From NCBI GenBank assembly GCA_002311915.1, contig DCAF01000045.1, positions 8,240-45,112 on the forward strand: a stretch of DNA of 36,873 bases. Reading direction: 5' to 3'. This document shows, piece after piece, positions 8,030 through 15,724 of this stretch (position 1 is its first letter; each line of letters starts with the position of its first letter). The translations under genes were made by a program, and so were the position numbers. The DNA is from Sulfurovum sp. UBA1140. Its GTDB lineage: Bacteria > Campylobacterota > Campylobacteria > Campylobacterales > Sulfurovaceae. The notes beneath the pieces are model-generated. The model saw nothing but the letters and a program-made list of their open reading frames with translations, did not search any database and was not told where the DNA came from.

Positions 8030-9319
8030 TTATTTTTTAAAAAACTTATAGAAAAAGTTTGAGACAATCTTCAGGGGTGTTCTTGAAATGGCTAAATCTC
8101 CTTGTTTTACATTTTTAGTCAGGGTGGTTCCTGCAGCAATTATCACGTCATCTTCTATGGTGATGGGAGCCACGAGTTGAACATCACTGCCTACAAAAAC
8201 ATTCTTTCCAATGGTTGTTTTGTATTTGTTTTTACCATCATAGTTACAGGTAATTACACCTGCTCCAATATTGGAGCCTTTATCTATTGTTGCATCACCA
8301 ATATAGGCTAAGTGACCTGCCTTAACCCCTGTTAGGGTTGATTTTTTGACCTCGACAAAGTTACCAATATGGGTATCTTTTAGATGTGTTTTTGGGCGAA
8401 TGCGACCCATTGGTCCAACATCAGAGTTTTCAATCGTAGCATCTTCTATGACAGAGTTGGTTTTAATGTGGGCATTGTTAAGGTGGGAAGCCCCTTGAAT
8501 GCTTACGCCACTCTCTAAAATAGACTCCCCCTCAAAGGTAGCACGACAATCAATATAGATGGTATCGGGAAATCGCATGGTGACTCCTAAGAGCATAAGT
8601 TGCTCTTTAAGTCGTTTTTGATGAATCACCTCTGCTGTGGCAAGGTCAAGTTTAGAGTTAACTCCTTTAAACTCCTCTTCTTTGACATAAATGGGTAAGA
8701 TGGTTTGATTCTCATCAACTCCCATTTTAACAATATCGGTCAGGTAATACTCTTTTTGAGCATTATTATTACTTAGTAGAGGGATATAACGGTTAAGCAG
8801 TTCCGTCTGTACACAATAGATACCTGCATTAACGGTTTTGGTTATTTTTTGCTCTGCACTGCAATCTTTCTCTTCGACTATCTCTTGAACTCTATTTTGT
8901 TCAATAATGACCCTTCCATATCCCGAAGGGTTATTGAGCTTAATAATCGACATATTAATATCGGCATCACCATGGGTTAACTCTTGTAGTGATTCTTGGG
9001 TAATTAGGGGCATATCACCATTGAGAATAAGTGTTTTGGTATATCTGCTCTCTATCCCTTTCATGGCACCACCTGTTCCTGGGAATGTTTGGGTATCTTG
9101 CTTATGAAAATGAATGTTCTTATACTCTTTCTCGATTGCCTCTTGAATACGCTGGGCTTGATAAGAGAGAACCACGGTAATATCATCAGAGATTTTTTGA
9201 GCGACATCGAGGGTATGAAAAATCATTGCTTTTCCAGAGATTTCATGAAGCACTTTAGGGGTGCCTGATTTCATTCGGCTACCTTTCCCTGCAGCCAATA
9301 CTACAATACTTATAGACAT
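8030..9319 (-). CDS. glmU: Bifunctional GlmU: GlcN-1-P acetyltransferase / GlcNAc-1-P uridylyltransferase
   Basis: GlmU makes UDP-GlcNAc, the shared precursor of peptidoglycan and lipid A. The 429-residue protein has the pyrophosphorylase signature LAAGKGSRMKS (8-18), metal-binding Asp102 in NGDMP, and NAGIY in the uridyl site. A left-handed beta-helix acetyltransferase domain starts near residue 255, with the putative catalytic His336 (AGHLAYIGD) and the acetyl-CoA-binding NIGAG..CNYDG block. It is first in the minus-strand operon and divergent from trmA. The leader contains AAAAAAGGTTATAAA, which recurs before trmA. Confidence 0.96.
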   Translation of the reverse strand: MSISIVVLAAGKGSRMKSGTPKVLHEISGKAMIFHTLDVAQKISDDITVVLSYQAQRIQEAIEKEYKNIHFHKQDTQTFPGTGGAMKGIESRYTKTLILNGDMPLITQESLQELTHGDADINMSIIKLNNPSGYGRVIIEQNRVQEIVEEKDCSAEQKITKTVNAGIYCVQTELLNRYIPLLSNNNAQKEYYLTDIVKMGVDENQTILPIYVKEEEFKGVNSKLDLATAEVIHQKRLKEQLMLLGVTMRFPDTIYIDCRATFEGESILESGVSIQGASHLNNAHIKTNSVIEDATIENSDVGPMGRIRPKTHLKDTHIGNFVEVKKSTLTGVKAGHLAYIGDATIDKGSNIGAGVITCNYDGKNKYKTTIGKNVFVGSDVQLVAPITIEDDVIIAAGTTLTKNVKQGDLAISRTPLKIVSNFFYKFFKK

Positions 9320-9320
9320 A

Positions 9321-9441
9321 TTTATAACCTTTTTTAGATAGAATACTGAATTATTTTTGAGACATTAAAGTCTTGCTATTCTTTTTTGTTATTATATCTA
9401 ATAGAGATTAATCCAACTTAAGATTAAAAAAAGGTTATAAA
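9321..9441. repeat. 15-bp perfect inverted repeat across the glmU/trmA divergent leaders
   Basis: TTTATAACCTTTTTT at 9321-9335 and its exact complement AAAAAAGGTTATAAA at 9427-9441 flank 91 bases of A/T-rich DNA. Each arm sits directly before a start codon (glmU on minus, trmA on plus) and contains that gene's Shine-Dalgarno sequence. The two divergent mRNAs therefore begin translation from the same leader sequence. Whether this reflects shared regulation, an ancestral duplication or convergent use of a favourable leader is not visible. Confidence 0.75.
9373..9402 (+). promoter_or_regulatory. Putative promoter of trmA
   Basis: TTGCTA (9373-9378) and TCTAAT (9397-9402) are separated by 18 bases, upstream of trmA. 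The -10 sequence is the same as that proposed for coaX. A glmU promoter must lie in the same interval on the other strand, but I see only a weak TATTCT candidate there. Confidence 0.35.
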
Positions 9442-9443
9442 AT

Positions 9444-10565
9444 TTGAAGTGTGAACATTTTGGAACGTGTGGCTCGTGTGCCATTTATGAATTGAGTTAT
9501 GAAGCAGAATTAAGTGCAAAAAAAGAGCGTGTTTTATCCCTATTGTCTCCTTTTGATGTTAAGGAGTTAGAGGTTTTTTCAGCCAATGAGTCACACTATC
9601 GTGCAAGATCAGAGTTTAAAATTTGGCACGATGAAGGTGGAGCCAACTATGCGATGGGAAGGCTTGATAAAAAGGGTGCTGTTAATATTACCGAGTGTCC
9701 TAAAGTTATTGAACCAATAGAGCAACGAATGAAGCCCCTTTTAGCCAAAATAAACAGTTCAGAGGTTTTAAAACATCGTATCTTTAGCGTTGAATTCTTG
9801 GCAACCACAACCGATGAGGTCTTAATTACCATGATTTATCATCGAAAACTAGACGAGGTATGGGAAGCCGAAGCCAAAGCATTAGAGAGCTTTTTAGAGG
9901 CTTCTATTATGGGAAGAAGTCGTAAACAAAAGGTGGTATTAAGCCAAGAGTATGTGACTGAAACCTTGAAAATTGATAATCAAGAGTACCACTATCGACA
10001 CTACGAGAGTGGATTTACTCAGCCCAATCCTGCTGTGAATATTAAGATGATAGAGTGGGCAATCAAACAAGTTAAAACTATTAATAGAGGAGATTTTTTA
10101 GAGAGTTATTGTGGTTTGGGTAATTTTACCATTCCGTTATCTAAATATTTTAATAGGGTACTTGCAACAGAAATTAGTAAACGCTCTATTAAGTCAGCCA
10201 ATGAGAACTGTATATTAAATGGGGTAAGCAATATTGAGTTTATTCGATTGGCATCAGAAGAGATGACACAAGCAATAAATAAGATACGAATCTTTAGACG
10301 GTTAGAGGGGATTGATTTAGAGAGCTATCGCTTCTCAACGGTATTGGTTGATCCCCCTCGTGCTGGATTGGATGAAGATACGATTAATCTGATTGCCAAC
10401 ATTGATAATATCATTTATATTTCATGTAATCCTGAAACTCTGGCTAGAGACTTGGTTCTGTTGAGTAAAACACACACGGTTGAAGCCTCTGCTATCTTTG
10501 ACCAGTTTCCCCATACCCACCATATAGAGAGTGGAGTATTTTTGAAGAAAATCATATTAGATTGA
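9444..10565 (+). CDS. trmA: tRNA (uracil-5)-methyltransferase TrmA-type, with a 4Fe-4S cysteine motif
   Basis: TrmA makes ribothymidine at U54 of tRNA. The body matches TrmA rather than RlmC/RlmD: RARSEFKIWHDEG, FTQPNPAVN, the SAM motif ESYCGLGNF, VDPPRAGLD, the nucleophile Cys328 in SCNPETL, and the TrmA-type FDQFPHTHHIESG with general base Glu362. The N-terminus has Cys3-x5-Cys9-x2-Cys12, and Cys85 follows at ECPK. This Cx5Cx2Cx72C spacing is typical of the Fe-S cluster of RlmD but absent from E. coli TrmA. The start is TTG 9444, placed by the conserved cysteines and AAAGG upstream. It is monocistronic or loosely linked to trxC. Confidence 0.85.
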   Translation: MKCEHFGTCGSCAIYELSYEAELSAKKERVLSLLSPFDVKELEVFSANESHYRARSEFKIWHDEGGANYAMGRLDKKGAVNITECPKVIEPIEQRMKPLLAKINSSEVLKHRIFSVEFLATTTDEVLITMIYHRKLDEVWEAEAKALESFLEASIMGRSRKQKVVLSQEYVTETLKIDNQEYHYRHYESGFTQPNPAVNIKMIEWAIKQVKTINRGDFLESYCGLGNFTIPLSKYFNRVLATEISKRSIKSANENCILNGVSNIEFIRLASEEMTQAINKIRIFRRLEGIDLESYRFSTVLVDPPRAGLDEDTINLIANIDNIIYISCNPETLARDLVLLSKTHTVEASAIFDQFPHTHHIESGVFLKKIILD

Positions 10566-10587
10566 TGTTTTGTTAATATTTATGAGT

Positions 10588-10593
10588 TATAAT
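10588..10593 (+). promoter_or_regulatory. -10 box of the trxC promoter
   Basis: A perfect TATAAT lies in the 59-base gap between trmA and trxC. A TTGATG at 10562-10567 is a possible -35, but the 20-base spacing is long. A strong ribosome binding site (AGGAAG, 10613-10618) follows, 6 bases before the ATG. Confidence 0.5.
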
Positions 10594-10624
10594 GTCAATA
10601 GTTTAGAATAAAAGGAAGTATATT

Positions 10625-11053
10625 ATGAGTCTAAAAGTTGTCTGCCCACACTGTGCAAAAGTAAATAAAATACCAAAAAGAGAGAGTTATGCCAAGGCAA
10701 ACTGTGGTCATTGTAAAGAGTCGATGTTAAGTTATGAACCGATAGAAGTTGACAAAAGTGATCTGTTGCATGTCTTGGTAAATAGTGATATTCCTGTTGT
10801 TGTTGATTTCTGGGCTCCGTGGTGTGGACCTTGTCTTCAGATGGCACCTGCTTATCAAGAGACAGCACTGGCTCTGCCTCTTCAAGCAATTTTACTAAAG
10901 GTTAATACTGAAGAGCATCAAGACTTGGGTTCAGTTTATGGAATTCAGAGTATTCCAACACTGATTGTATTTAAAGGTACCGAAGAGCAAAAGCGTATTT
11001 CTGGGGCAATGAGTAGCGAAAGCCTGATTGAATGGATTAAGCAGTTTACATAA
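10625..11053 (+). CDS. trxC: Thioredoxin 2 (TrxC-type, with zinc finger)
   Basis: This cytosolic thiol-disulfide reductant has 142 residues. The N-terminal zinc-finger extension carries two CxxC pairs (Cys7/10 and Cys27/30) that distinguish thioredoxin 2 from thioredoxin 1. The thioredoxin domain has the active site WCGPC (Cys67/70) in VVDFWAPWCGPC and a cis-proline in SIPTLIVF. It sits alone behind its own -10 box, with a -10 box for the following regulator gene downstream. In characterised bacteria TrxC is linked to oxidative stress, but no such regulatory site is identifiable here. Confidence 0.93.
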   Translation: MSLKVVCPHCAKVNKIPKRESYAKANCGHCKESMLSYEPIEVDKSDLLHVLVNSDIPVVVDFWAPWCGPCLQMAPAYQETALALPLQAILLKVNTEEHQDLGSVYGIQSIPTLIVFKGTEEQKRISGAMSSESLIEWIKQFT

Positions 11054-11073
11054 TTGTAGAACCTAAGGAATGA

Positions 11074-11079
11074 TATAAT
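11074..11079 (+). promoter_or_regulatory. -10 box upstream of the response-regulator/kinase operon
   Basis: A perfect TATAAT lies 26 bases before the proposed ATG at 11105. TTGTAG at 11054-11059 is the nearest -35-like sequence, but its 14-base spacing is short. This leaves only the -10 as support. Confidence 0.4.
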
Positions 11080-11104
11080 ATGCAATTAAATGTAGGAGAT
11101 GATA

Positions 11105-11776
11105 ATGTCTAAAGCAAAAATATTACTGCTCGAAGATGATGCCAATTTGAACGATACCATAACGGATTTTTTAGAAGATGAAGGGTATAATGTAGAGAGT
11201 ACCTATGATGGGTATGAGGCACAAGATAGACTTTATGAGAGTAAGTATGATTTGCTTCTTTTAGATGTTAATACACCAGGAATTGATGGCTTTACACTCT
11301 TAAAAGAGGCACGAGATAACGGGGTGCTTTCACCCACTATTTTTATCACCTCGTTAGATGGAGTGGATGATTTAGAGAGGGGTTTTCAGAGTGGTTGTGA
11401 TGATTACATTAGAAAACCTTTTGTACTTAAAGAGTTACAAATTCGTGTTGAGACTCTACTAAGAAGAGAATTCTTTCACGAGGTGACTGAGCTGATTTCG
11501 TTGGGTGACCGTATTGAGTATAATCCCAAATCAAATGAGTTATTGGTGGATGGTTTTGCCCAAACATTGGGGAATAAAGAGTCATCCCTTTTTAAACTTT
11601 TTATGAAGCACCCCAATGAGGTTATTTCTCATGATAGAATCTATAAAGAGTTGTGGGATTTTGATGAAGACCCAAGCGATACGGCGTTAAGAACCTACAT
11701 TAAAAATATTCGTAAGATTATAGGTAAGGATAGAATTGTCAGCATCAAAAAACAGGGATATAAATTTACTTCGTAG
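11105..11776 (+). CDS. OmpR/PhoB-family response regulator
   Basis: This 223-residue DNA-binding response regulator has an intact receiver domain: acidic pocket Glu10-Asp11-Asp12, phosphoacceptor Asp54 in DLLLLDVNTPG, a Thr in FITSLD, and the Lys of RKPF. The C-terminal winged helix ends with ALRTYIKNIRKIIG and IKKQGYKF. I start it at the ATG 11105 rather than 11099, because the AGGAG at 11094-11098 is six bases from the former and abuts the latter. The histidine-kinase gene overlaps its 3' end, so this is a cognate pair. The sensed signal is unknown. Confidence 0.93.
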   Translation: MSKAKILLLEDDANLNDTITDFLEDEGYNVESTYDGYEAQDRLYESKYDLLLLDVNTPGIDGFTLLKEARDNGVLSPTIFITSLDGVDDLERGFQSGCDDYIRKPFVLKELQIRVETLLRREFFHEVTELISLGDRIEYNPKSNELLVDGFAQTLGNKESSLFKLFMKHPNEVISHDRIYKELWDFDEDPSDTALRTYIKNIRKIIGKDRIVSIKKQGYKFTS

Positions 11777-12923
11777 TAATGAAAAACAATCCTTAATACG
11801 CTTTTTAAGTCTTTATATTTTTCTAGTTACGATGCTTCTGCTTCTGTTGGGTGTCTCTTATTATGAGAGCCAAGAGAAGCTGATGTTCTCGAACCAAAGA
11901 ACCATCCTTTCGACCTATGCGAATGAGCAGGTTAAAAAGTTAAAAATCTTGCACCACTATTTCCCCACCAAAAATGAGTACCCCAGAGATGAACGTTTCG
12001 AGAGTGCTATCTATGATATAGAGCGTATTCATATCTTCTCGACGCTAAAAAACAGAAAAATTGATTTTGATAAAGAGATATATCGGGTAGAAGAGAAGAT
12101 ACATTTTGTTAAGTATCTTGATGACTATTATTTAGGAGCAAAATATCTTTTTATAGAGATTGATGAAAACCGTGATTGGTACAGAGAAACAATTATCAGT
12201 ATTATCGCTTTGGGTATTATTACTTTAACAGTTTTGGGTATTTTTGGAATCTTTTTTATGAAGCTCTTTATGCGACCCATGAAAAACTCTGTAGATTTAT
12301 TAGATAACTTTATAAAAGATACCACCCACGAACTCAATACTCCCATCAGTGCCATTTTAGCCAATATCGAGATGATGGATAAATCAATAATGAGCGAAAA
12401 AAATATTAAAAAGCTCAAAAGAATTAATATTGCTGCTAAAACGGTTTCTCATCTCTATCAAGATTTAACCTACTTGGTTTTGGGGCATCAGACCAAAGTA
12501 CGAGATGAATGGATAGAGTTAAAAGAGCTTATTGAAGCTAGAGTAGAGTATTTTTCCTTATTGGCTACACCAAAACGTATTACCTTTCATTTAGATTTAG
12601 AAACAGGAAAACTCTTTATTGATGCTGCTAAAATAGCCAGAGTGGTCGATAATCTTATATCAAATGCCATTAAGTATAACCGACGTTCAGGAAGCATCAA
12701 AATTACACTTCGTTCCAACTATTTTATAGTAGAAGATACAGGCATAGGTATTGAACACGATAAAGTAACAGCTATTTTTGAACGCTATAGCAGGTTCAAC
12801 AGCAGTGAAGGGGGCTTTGGAATTGGCTTAAATATTGTTAAAAGTATTATAGATGAGTACAACTTAACCATAAAAGTTCACTCTGTCTTAAGAGAGGGAA
12901 CGACGATACGGGTTAGTTTTTGA
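11736..12923 (+). CDS. Sensor histidine kinase
   Basis: This membrane sensor kinase of about 395 residues is the partner of the preceding regulator. Membrane segments at about 22-41 and 152-176 flank a periplasmic sensing region of roughly 110 residues. The HisKA dimerisation domain has His198 in DTTHELNTPIS, followed by the ATPase N-box (NLISNAIKYN), G1 (EDTGIGI) and G2 (GGFGIGLNI). No HAMP domain is obvious. No ATG precedes the first membrane segment in this frame. The only candidate initiator seen is TTG 11736, which would overlap the regulator by 41 bases, so the exact N-terminus is uncertain. The C-terminus runs directly into a restriction-system relic. Confidence 0.88.
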   Translation: MSASKNRDINLLRSNEKQSLIRFLSLYIFLVTMLLLLLGVSYYESQEKLMFSNQRTILSTYANEQVKKLKILHHYFPTKNEYPRDERFESAIYDIERIHIFSTLKNRKIDFDKEIYRVEEKIHFVKYLDDYYLGAKYLFIEIDENRDWYRETIISIIALGIITLTVLGIFGIFFMKLFMRPMKNSVDLLDNFIKDTTHELNTPISAILANIEMMDKSIMSEKNIKKLKRINIAAKTVSHLYQDLTYLVLGHQTKVRDEWIELKELIEARVEYFSLLATPKRITFHLDLETGKLFIDAAKIARVVDNLISNAIKYNRRSGSIKITLRSNYFIVEDTGIGIEHDKVTAIFERYSRFNSSEGGFGIGLNIVKSIIDEYNLTIKVHSVLREGTTIRVSF

Positions 12924-13168
12924 AGGTTTTACGAGGTAGATATGTCATAGAGAAAAACTTCACAAATTTTTATCACCAAAATATCTATTGTGAGTTTGAT
13001 GAGTTCTCTATGGACAATGAGCTTAATCGTTTTTTTCTTTTTGCTATTAGGGTTTTTAAGCGATACAGTAGCTACTCAAATCTAAGTAGATGTGAGATGG
13101 TACTCGATGAGGTGGAGTATGAGCATGTTGATTTTAACAGGATAAAACTCTATCATAGGACAATATAG
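12920..13168 (+). pseudogene. Remnant of an McrC-family restriction subunit
   Basis: The 82 codons read like an internal slice of an McrC-type protein, the nuclease-associated partner of the McrB GTPase in type IV restriction. The reading contains LRGRYVIEKNFTNFYHQ followed by YCEFDEFSMDNELNRFFLFAI, the LRGR..DEFS.D..LNR pattern I associate with the McrC family. Full-length McrC proteins are about 350-440 residues. Both the N-terminal part and the C-terminal nuclease part are missing. The slice begins at the very stop codon of the kinase gene and is followed, in another frame, by an McrB-like C-terminus. It could be translated from TTG 12920 but is most likely inactive. The family call is by motif only. 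Confidence 0.6.
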
Positions 13169-13343
13169 TAAATCTTTTGGAAATTTACATTTTGGGCATA
13201 GTTATTTTATGGGGATTGAGAGTGATGAAGATTTAGATTTTGTTTGGGAGTATAAGATTGAGCCGTTGTTAGAGGAGTATTTTTATGGGGATAAAGAGGG
13301 GTTGAAAAAAGTTTTTAATGAATTAAATTTATCAAAGGAATAA
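13146..13343 (+). pseudogene. Remnant of the C-terminus of an McrB-family AAA+ GTPase
   Basis: In this frame an open stretch without a plausible start reads ..SFGNLHFGHSYFMGI then DLDFVWEYKIEPLLEEYFYGD, ending in a stop at 13341-13343. The GHSYFM and W.Y.I.PLLEEYFYGD blocks are characteristic of the extreme C-terminus of McrB-like motor proteins. About 65 codons remain of a protein usually over 400 residues long, with no AAA+ Walker motifs. It overlaps the McrC-like slice in a different frame (13146-13168). The McrC piece precedes the McrB piece, the reverse of the usual mcrB-mcrC order, so a deletion or rearrangement is required. Confidence 0.6.
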
Positions 13344-13346
13344 AAA

Positions 13347-13703
13347 ATGCAAAAAATAATTAAAACCACACTGACTATCATCTTAATTTCAACCATGACA
13401 TATGCTAAAAATATCGAAAATGAAAATGTCTACAGTAAAAATTGTATCCCCTGTCATGAGTATTTACCTGCTTCGTTAGAGAGGATGTTTATGTCGTATA
13501 TGAAGATTTATAGTGGGGAGTTTACGCTTAAAGAGTCACTTAAAGCATTTTTAAGAAAGCCTGATAAAGAGATGTCGGTGATGTCTGATCTGTTTTTAGA
13601 CCGTTTTGGGGTGAAGGATAAGACCGACTTGAGTGAGAAAGAGTTGGAAGAGGCGGTTAATATTTATTGGAATCGTCATAATGTACGGAATAAATTACGA
13701 TAA
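13347..13703 (+). CDS. Small periplasmic c-type cytochrome-like protein
   Basis: The 118-residue product has a Sec signal peptide (about residues 1-20, ending TYA) and a single haem-c attachment motif, CIPCH (Cys33, Cys36, His37). It is probably a periplasmic monohaem protein. Several methionines could be the distal ligand, and none can be singled out. The C-terminal half is charged and lacks other recognisable domains. AAAGGA at 13335-13340 gives a good ribosome binding site. Before the Mcr insertion scar formed, it may have directly followed the two-component genes, which would suggest a redox or respiratory signal for that system, but that is inference. Confidence 0.78.
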   Translation: MQKIIKTTLTIILISTMTYAKNIENENVYSKNCIPCHEYLPASLERMFMSYMKIYSGEFTLKESLKAFLRKPDKEMSVMSDLFLDRFGVKDKTDLSEKELEEAVNIYWNRHNVRNKLR

Positions 13704-13732
13704 AAGCAAGATTTGGGTAAAATTTGCTTTTT
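13702..13732 (+). terminator. Rho-independent terminator after the cytochrome gene
   Basis: AAAAGCAA (13702-13709) pairs with TTGCTTTT (13724-13731). With one bulged G the stem continues as ATTT/AAAT around the loop GGGTA. The stem starts inside the stop codon and ends in a run of T. It separates the two-component/cytochrome group from metG. Confidence 0.75.
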
Positions 13733-13767
13733 AAATCTAAACTCATTTGTTTAAGGAACTCCTTATT

Positions 13768-15711
13768 ATGTCTTGTCACAAATCATATATTACCACCCCT
13801 ATCTATTATGTTAACGATGTTGCCCATATTGGACATGCGTATACTACAATTATTGCCGATACTTTAGCCCGATATTCCCGATTGATTGGTCAAGAGACCT
13901 TCTTTTTAACAGGTACCGATGAACATGGTCAGAAGATTGAAGAGTCTGCTAAAAAAAGAGGTAAAGAGACCAAAGCCTATGCTGATGAAATCTCTGCTAC
14001 GTTTAAGAATTTATGGGATGATTTTGACATCTCTTATGATAAGTTTATTCGTACCACCGATGAAGACCATAAAGTAGGTGTTCAGAAAGCATTTAGTACC
14101 ATGTATCAAAATGGAGATATTTATAAAGATAATTATAAAGGTAACTACTGTATCTCGTGTGAGACATTTTTTCCTGCCAGTCAGTTGGTGGATGATGAAT
14201 TTTGCCCAGATTGTGGAAAAAGTACCACCATTGTAGAAGAGGAGAGCTACTTTTTTAGACTCTCTGATTATGAAGATAGATTGTTGGCTTGGTATCATGA
14301 TAATCCTGACTGTATTTTACCTAAGAGTAAACGAAATGAAGTGATTCGTTTTGTAGAGGGTGGATTGAACGACCTTTCTATTACACGAACCAGTTTTGAT
14401 TGGGGTGTAAAGCTTCCTGAAGAGTTTAATGATCCTAAACATGTGATGTATGTATGGCTTGATGCCCTAATGAATTATGTGACAGCTTTAGGGTATGGAA
14501 CTGATGATAAAAACATGGACTTTCACCCTGCAAGAGTACATTTGATTGGTAAAGATATTTTACGTTTTCATGCCATCTATTGGCCAGCTTTTTTAATGAG
14601 TCTTGATTTGCCTCTGCCTAAACATATTGGAGCTCATGGCTGGTGGACACGAAATGGTGAGAAGATGAGTAAATCAAAAGGAAATGTTGTTAACCCAAAA
14701 GAGGTAGCAGATGCGTATGGGTTAGAGAGCTTTAGATACTTTATGCTTCGCGAAGTTCCTTTTGGTGGAGATGGTGATTTTTCTCAGAAGGCATTGATTG
14801 ATAGAATTAACTCTGATCTTGGAAATGATCTTGGAAACCTTCTTAACCGTTTAATAGGAATGAGTGGTAAATATTTTGAAGGCAGAGTAGAGTCTGATTT
14901 GGTTGCCAAATATTATCAAGCAGAGTTGGATGAGGTAGATGCTTCTTTGGCTAAACTTGAACCGATGATTTTTGAACTGCAACTGCATAAATATCTTGAA
15001 GAGCTTTGGAGACCTTTAACGGTTGCTAACCGAGCCATTGATAAGTATCAGCCATGGACAATGATAAAAGAGGCTAAAACCGATGAGACCATGGCACTTA
15101 ATGGGTTGATTGCTACCATTTTAGCCAAAGTGTCGTTAATGCTTCATGCAGTAATGCCAAAGACAACAGCCACCATTATAGAGGCTTTAGGCTTTGAGAT
15201 TACACCTGAAAGTTTTAAAAGAATTATTAGAAAGGGAGAGATTTTAGCTCCATTTAGCATAGAAAAAAGAGAGCCACTTTTTCCTAGAATAGAGGAGCAA
15301 CTTCTTGTAGAGAAAAAGCCCGAAGAGGCACCAAAAAAACCTGAAAAGAAAAAAGAGAAACAGGTTGATAAACGTGAAGGTATTGCATTGATTGGTATTG
15401 ACCAATTCTTTGAGACCTCTTTAAAAATTGGAACGGTTGTGGGAGCAGAAGAGGTGAAGAAGAGTAAAAAACTTCTACTTCTACAGGTAGATATAGGCGA
15501 AGAGGAACCCCGACAAGTGGTTGCAGGGATTAAAGAGTGGTACAGTGCCAAAGAGATTTTAAATACTCAGGTGTGTGTGGTTGTTAACTTGAAACCTGCC
15601 AAACTCATGGGTATGAAGAGCGAGGGAATGTTACTCGCAGCCAAAGATGGGGATGGTCTGTGTCTGATACGACCTGAAAAGCCAAAATCTAATGGTACCT
15701 CAATAAGTTAG
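13768..15711 (+). CDS. metG: Methionyl-tRNA synthetase
   Basis: MetG attaches methionine to initiator and elongator tRNA(Met). With the start at ATG 13768 (AAGGA at 13753-13757) it has 647 residues. The class I motifs HIGH (20-23) and KMSKS (299-303) are present. A zinc-knuckle region has two Cys pairs (CISC..CPDC). After a lysine/glutamate-rich linker, a C-terminal EMAPII/Arc1p-like tRNA-binding and dimerisation domain begins near residue 535. A longer reading from TTG 13747 is less likely because it would include the ribosome binding site. A conserved hypothetical follows 13 bases downstream, probably in the same transcript. Confidence 0.97.
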   Translation: MSCHKSYITTPIYYVNDVAHIGHAYTTIIADTLARYSRLIGQETFFLTGTDEHGQKIEESAKKRGKETKAYADEISATFKNLWDDFDISYDKFIRTTDEDHKVGVQKAFSTMYQNGDIYKDNYKGNYCISCETFFPASQLVDDEFCPDCGKSTTIVEEESYFFRLSDYEDRLLAWYHDNPDCILPKSKRNEVIRFVEGGLNDLSITRTSFDWGVKLPEEFNDPKHVMYVWLDALMNYVTALGYGTDDKNMDFHPARVHLIGKDILRFHAIYWPAFLMSLDLPLPKHIGAHGWWTRNGEKMSKSKGNVVNPKEVADAYGLESFRYFMLREVPFGGDGDFSQKALIDRINSDLGNDLGNLLNRLIGMSGKYFEGRVESDLVAKYYQAELDEVDASLAKLEPMIFELQLHKYLEELWRPLTVANRAIDKYQPWTMIKEAKTDETMALNGLIATILAKVSLMLHAVMPKTTATIIEALGFEITPESFKRIIRKGEILAPFSIEKREPLFPRIEEQLLVEKKPEEAPKKPEKKKEKQVDKREGIALIGIDQFFETSLKIGTVVGAEEVKKSKKLLLLQVDIGEEEPRQVVAGIKEWYSAKEILNTQVCVVVNLKPAKLMGMKSEGMLLAAKDGDGLCLIRPEKPKSNGTSIS

Positions 15712-15724
15712 GATGGTATAGAGT

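Noticed and set aside
8005..8067. N-terminal extension of coaBC by 21 codons to ATG 8067
   Set aside because: It overlaps the end of glmU, has no ribosome binding site, and the conserved flavoprotein fold starts right after ATG 8004, which has AAAGGT upstream.
10623..10889. Minus-strand reading frame opposite trxC
   Set aside because: It is the antisense of a well-supported thioredoxin with zinc finger and WCGPC motif, and shows no recognisable protein features.
13747..13767. TTG start for metG seven codons upstream
   Set aside because: The extension includes the AAGGA that serves as the ribosome binding site for ATG 13768.
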